Assembly: GCA_002347285.1 (NCBI GenBank)
Contig: DDXW01000070.1
Location: 1-43,927 of the forward strand
Length of the DNA: 43,927 nucleotides
Direction of reading: 5' to 3'
Origin: Rhodocyclaceae bacterium UBA2250
GTDB taxonomy: Bacteria > Pseudomonadota > Gammaproteobacteria > Burkholderiales > Rhodocyclaceae
Shown here: positions 42,574 to 43,927 of the stretch, piece by piece
Layout: each line of letters opens with the position of its first letter
Position numbering within the stretch: the first letter of the stretch is position 1
Translations under genes and position numbers: made by a program
The notes under the pieces: generated by a model
The model's input: the letters and a program-made list of their open reading frames with translations, nothing else
Told to the model about the DNA's origin: nothing
Databases searched by the model: none

Positions 42574-42597
42574 CGCCGCCCCGCCAGCGCCGGGTTT
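42574..42597 (-). repeat. Dispersed 24-bp repeat, copy 8
   Basis: Minus-strand orientation with a single mismatch (AAACCCGG for AAACTCGG). It fills the gap between the yebC stop and the EamA start, leaving no evident ribosome binding site for the latter. Confidence 0.87.
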
Positions 42598-42604
42598 GTG
42601 ATCG

Positions 42605-43462
42605 ATGCTGGCGCCCATGGTACGACTGGTCCCCTTCCTCTTCGTCTTCCTCTGGAGCACCGGCTTCCTCGGCGCCAAGCTCGGCCTGCCGCACGCCGCG
42701 CCGCTCGCCTTCCTCCTCGTCCGCTACCTGCTGGTGATCGCGCTGATGGCGCTGCTCGCGCTCGCGCTGCGCGCACCCTGGCCGCGTGATCCACGGCAGT
42801 GGCTCCACATCGGCGTCAGCGGCCTGCTGCTGCATGCGCTCTACCTCGGCGGCGTGTTCGTCGCCATCGGCCAGGGGTTACCCGCTGGAATCACCGCACT
42901 GGTCGTCGGCCTGCAGCCGTTGCTGACCGCGACGCTCGCCGGCCGGCTGCTCGGCGAGGCGGTGCTGCCGCGCCAGTGGCTCGGCCTCGCTTGCGGCTTC
43001 GCCGGCGTCGCGCTGGTCGTCGCGCAAAAGCTCGGCGCGGACTTCGCTCCCGCCGCGCTCTGGCCGGCGCTCGCCGCCCTGCTCGGCATCACCGCCGGCA
43101 CGCTCTACCAGAAACGCTTCTGTCCGCACTTCGACTGGCGCAGCGGCGCGGTGGCCCAGTTCCTGCCATCGGCCGTGGTCACCGGCGCGGTCGTCTTGGT
43201 CACGGATGGCTACCACGTCGAGTGGGCCAGCGAATTCGTCTTCGCGCTCGGCTGGCTGGTGCTGGTGCTGTCGGTCGGCGCGATCTCGCTGCTCAACTGG
43301 CTGATCCGCCACGGCAGCGCGGTCAATGTCGCCAGCCTGTTCTATCTGACGCCGCCGACGACCGCCCTGCTCGCCTGGCTGCTGTTCGGCGAAACGCTCT
43401 CCGCCGGCGCGCTCGCCGGCATGGCGCTGGCGGTGTGGGGCGTGTCCCTCGCCCGCCGCTGA
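42605..43462 (+). CDS. EamA/DMT-family permease (second)
   Basis: Inner-membrane protein of 285 residues with about ten helices in two EamA repeats (GLPAGITALVVGLQPLLTATLAGRLLGEAVLPRQWLGLACGFAGVALV and the final TPPTTALLAWLLFGETLSAGALAGMALAVWGV). Start may be 42605 or the in-frame ATG at 42617; neither has a clear Shine-Dalgarno because the repeat copy lies directly upstream. Substrate unknown. It is convergent with the chemotaxis receptor gene seven bases away. Confidence 0.86.
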   Translation: MLAPMVRLVPFLFVFLWSTGFLGAKLGLPHAAPLAFLLVRYLLVIALMALLALALRAPWPRDPRQWLHIGVSGLLLHALYLGGVFVAIGQGLPAGITALVVGLQPLLTATLAGRLLGEAVLPRQWLGLACGFAGVALVVAQKLGADFAPAALWPALAALLGITAGTLYQKRFCPHFDWRSGAVAQFLPSAVVTGAVVLVTDGYHVEWASEFVFALGWLVLVLSVGAISLLNWLIRHGSAVNVASLFYLTPPTTALLAWLLFGETLSAGALAGMALAVWGVSLARR

Positions 43463-43468
43463 CCGCGG

Positions 43469-43927
43469 CTAGGCGAGATGGAAGCGCGACACCAGGAGCT
43501 CCAGCTCCTCGGCCAGCTGCTTGAGGCCGCGCACCGAATCCGTGGTGCCGGCGACCGCCGCGCTGTTGTCGGTGGCCATGCGCGAGATGCTCTCGACGCG
43601 GCCGGAGATGTCGCGGCTGGTGGCCGCCTGCTCGTGCGTCGCCGCCGCCGTGTCGCGGATCGCCGCCGCCACCTGCTGGATGCTCGCGTTGATGCGCTCG
43701 AGCGCCGCGCCCGCCTGTTCCGCGAGTGCCAGGCCGCCGTCGACCTCGCGGCTGCCGCCTTCCATGTTGCGCACCGCATCGCGGGTCTCGCTCTGGATCG
43801 AGGCGATCATCTCCGAAATCTCGCTGGTGGCCTTGGCGGTGCGCTCCGCCAGCTTGCGCACCTCGTCGGCGACCACCGCGAAGCCCCGGCCCTGCTCGCC
43901 GGCGCGCGCCGCCTCGATCGCCGCGTT
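43469..43927 (-). CDS. Methyl-accepting chemotaxis protein, C-terminal part (cut by window)
   Basis: The last 152 residues of a chemoreceptor signalling domain; the gene continues beyond the right edge. The hairpin-tip signature reads NAAIEAARAGEQGRGFAVVA, followed by DEVRKLAERT, the CheA/CheW-contact region, then the return coiled coil. No NWETF-type methyltransferase tether is present at the end. The ligand-binding part is outside the window, so the signal sensed cannot be stated. Confidence 0.93.
   Translation of the reverse strand, partial: NAAIEAARAGEQGRGFAVVADEVRKLAERTAKATSEISEMIASIQSETRDAVRNMEGGSREVDGGLALAEQAGAALERINASIQQVAAAIRDTAAATHEQAATSRDISGRVESISRMATDNSAAVAGTTDSVRGLKQLAEELELLVSRFHLA

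Noticed and set aside
43469..43927. Chemoreceptor fragment as a pseudogene
   Set aside because: The frame is open to the last base and is simply cut by the window edge.

Overview
The window is GC-rich (mostly mid-60s percent by eye), densely packed bacterial chromosome. Gene content and order point to a betaproteobacterium, probably of the Rhodocyclales or a close relative. Evidence includes ponA-cyaY-lptM-lysA, hslV with an MEQYRG-type pre-sequence, paired lpxL-type acyltransferases divergent from metK, and ahcY-tlyA-metF behind an S-adenosylhomocysteine (SAH) riboswitch. Family assignments come from motifs read by eye; no database search was run. No rRNA, tRNA, CRISPR array, insertion sequence or prophage was seen, and no stretch over 300 bases lacks a gene.

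Layout. 1-4.3 kb: peptidoglycan and lysine genes (PBP1A, frataxin-like CyaY, lipoprotein LptM, LysA). 4.3-6.7 kb: an orphan GspE/PilB-type ATPase whose start looks frameshifted. 6.8-9.6 kb: hslV and hslU separated by a PilZ-domain gene. 9.6-18.0 kb: a zinc-homeostasis island made of two divergent operons around tandem Zur-like operators. Leftward run zur, a DUF2946-like gene, a porin and a ZnuA/C/B-type ABC importer; rightward run a ZIP transporter, a ZrgA-like protein, an ABC/FtsX pair and a DUF3299 protein. 18.1-20.5 kb: a TonB-dependent receptor and YchJ. 20.5-28.1 kb: a long leftward run (two LpxL-like acyltransferases, dapF, DUF484, xerC, a SulP-STAS-cNMP transporter, rlmI). 28.1-33.6 kb: the activated-methyl cycle, with metK behind a SAM-II-like leader and ahcY-tlyA-metF behind an SAH riboswitch; a SCO1/SenC pair lies between them on the other strand. 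33.6-37.7 kb: an operon of TonB receptor, periplasmic binding protein and diguanylate cyclase. 37.8-43.9 kb: two EamA permeases, a HerA-like ATPase, a class III cyclase, YebC and the end of a chemotaxis receptor.

Themes. Second-messenger signalling recurs: a GGEEF cyclase, a PilZ protein, an MshEN-type ATPase, a class III nucleotide cyclase and a cNMP-binding SulP transporter. The two methyl-cycle leaders would oppose each other logically: high SAM should lower metK, high SAH should raise ahcY and metF.

The most unusual signal is a dispersed, non-palindromic 24-bp repeat with core CTCGGCGCTGGCGGGGCGG. Eight copies occur in 44 kb, in both orientations. Most sit at gene ends or in short intergenic gaps, and two are read in frame inside tlyA and the HerA-like ATPase gene. 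I do not recognise it as a named repeat family.
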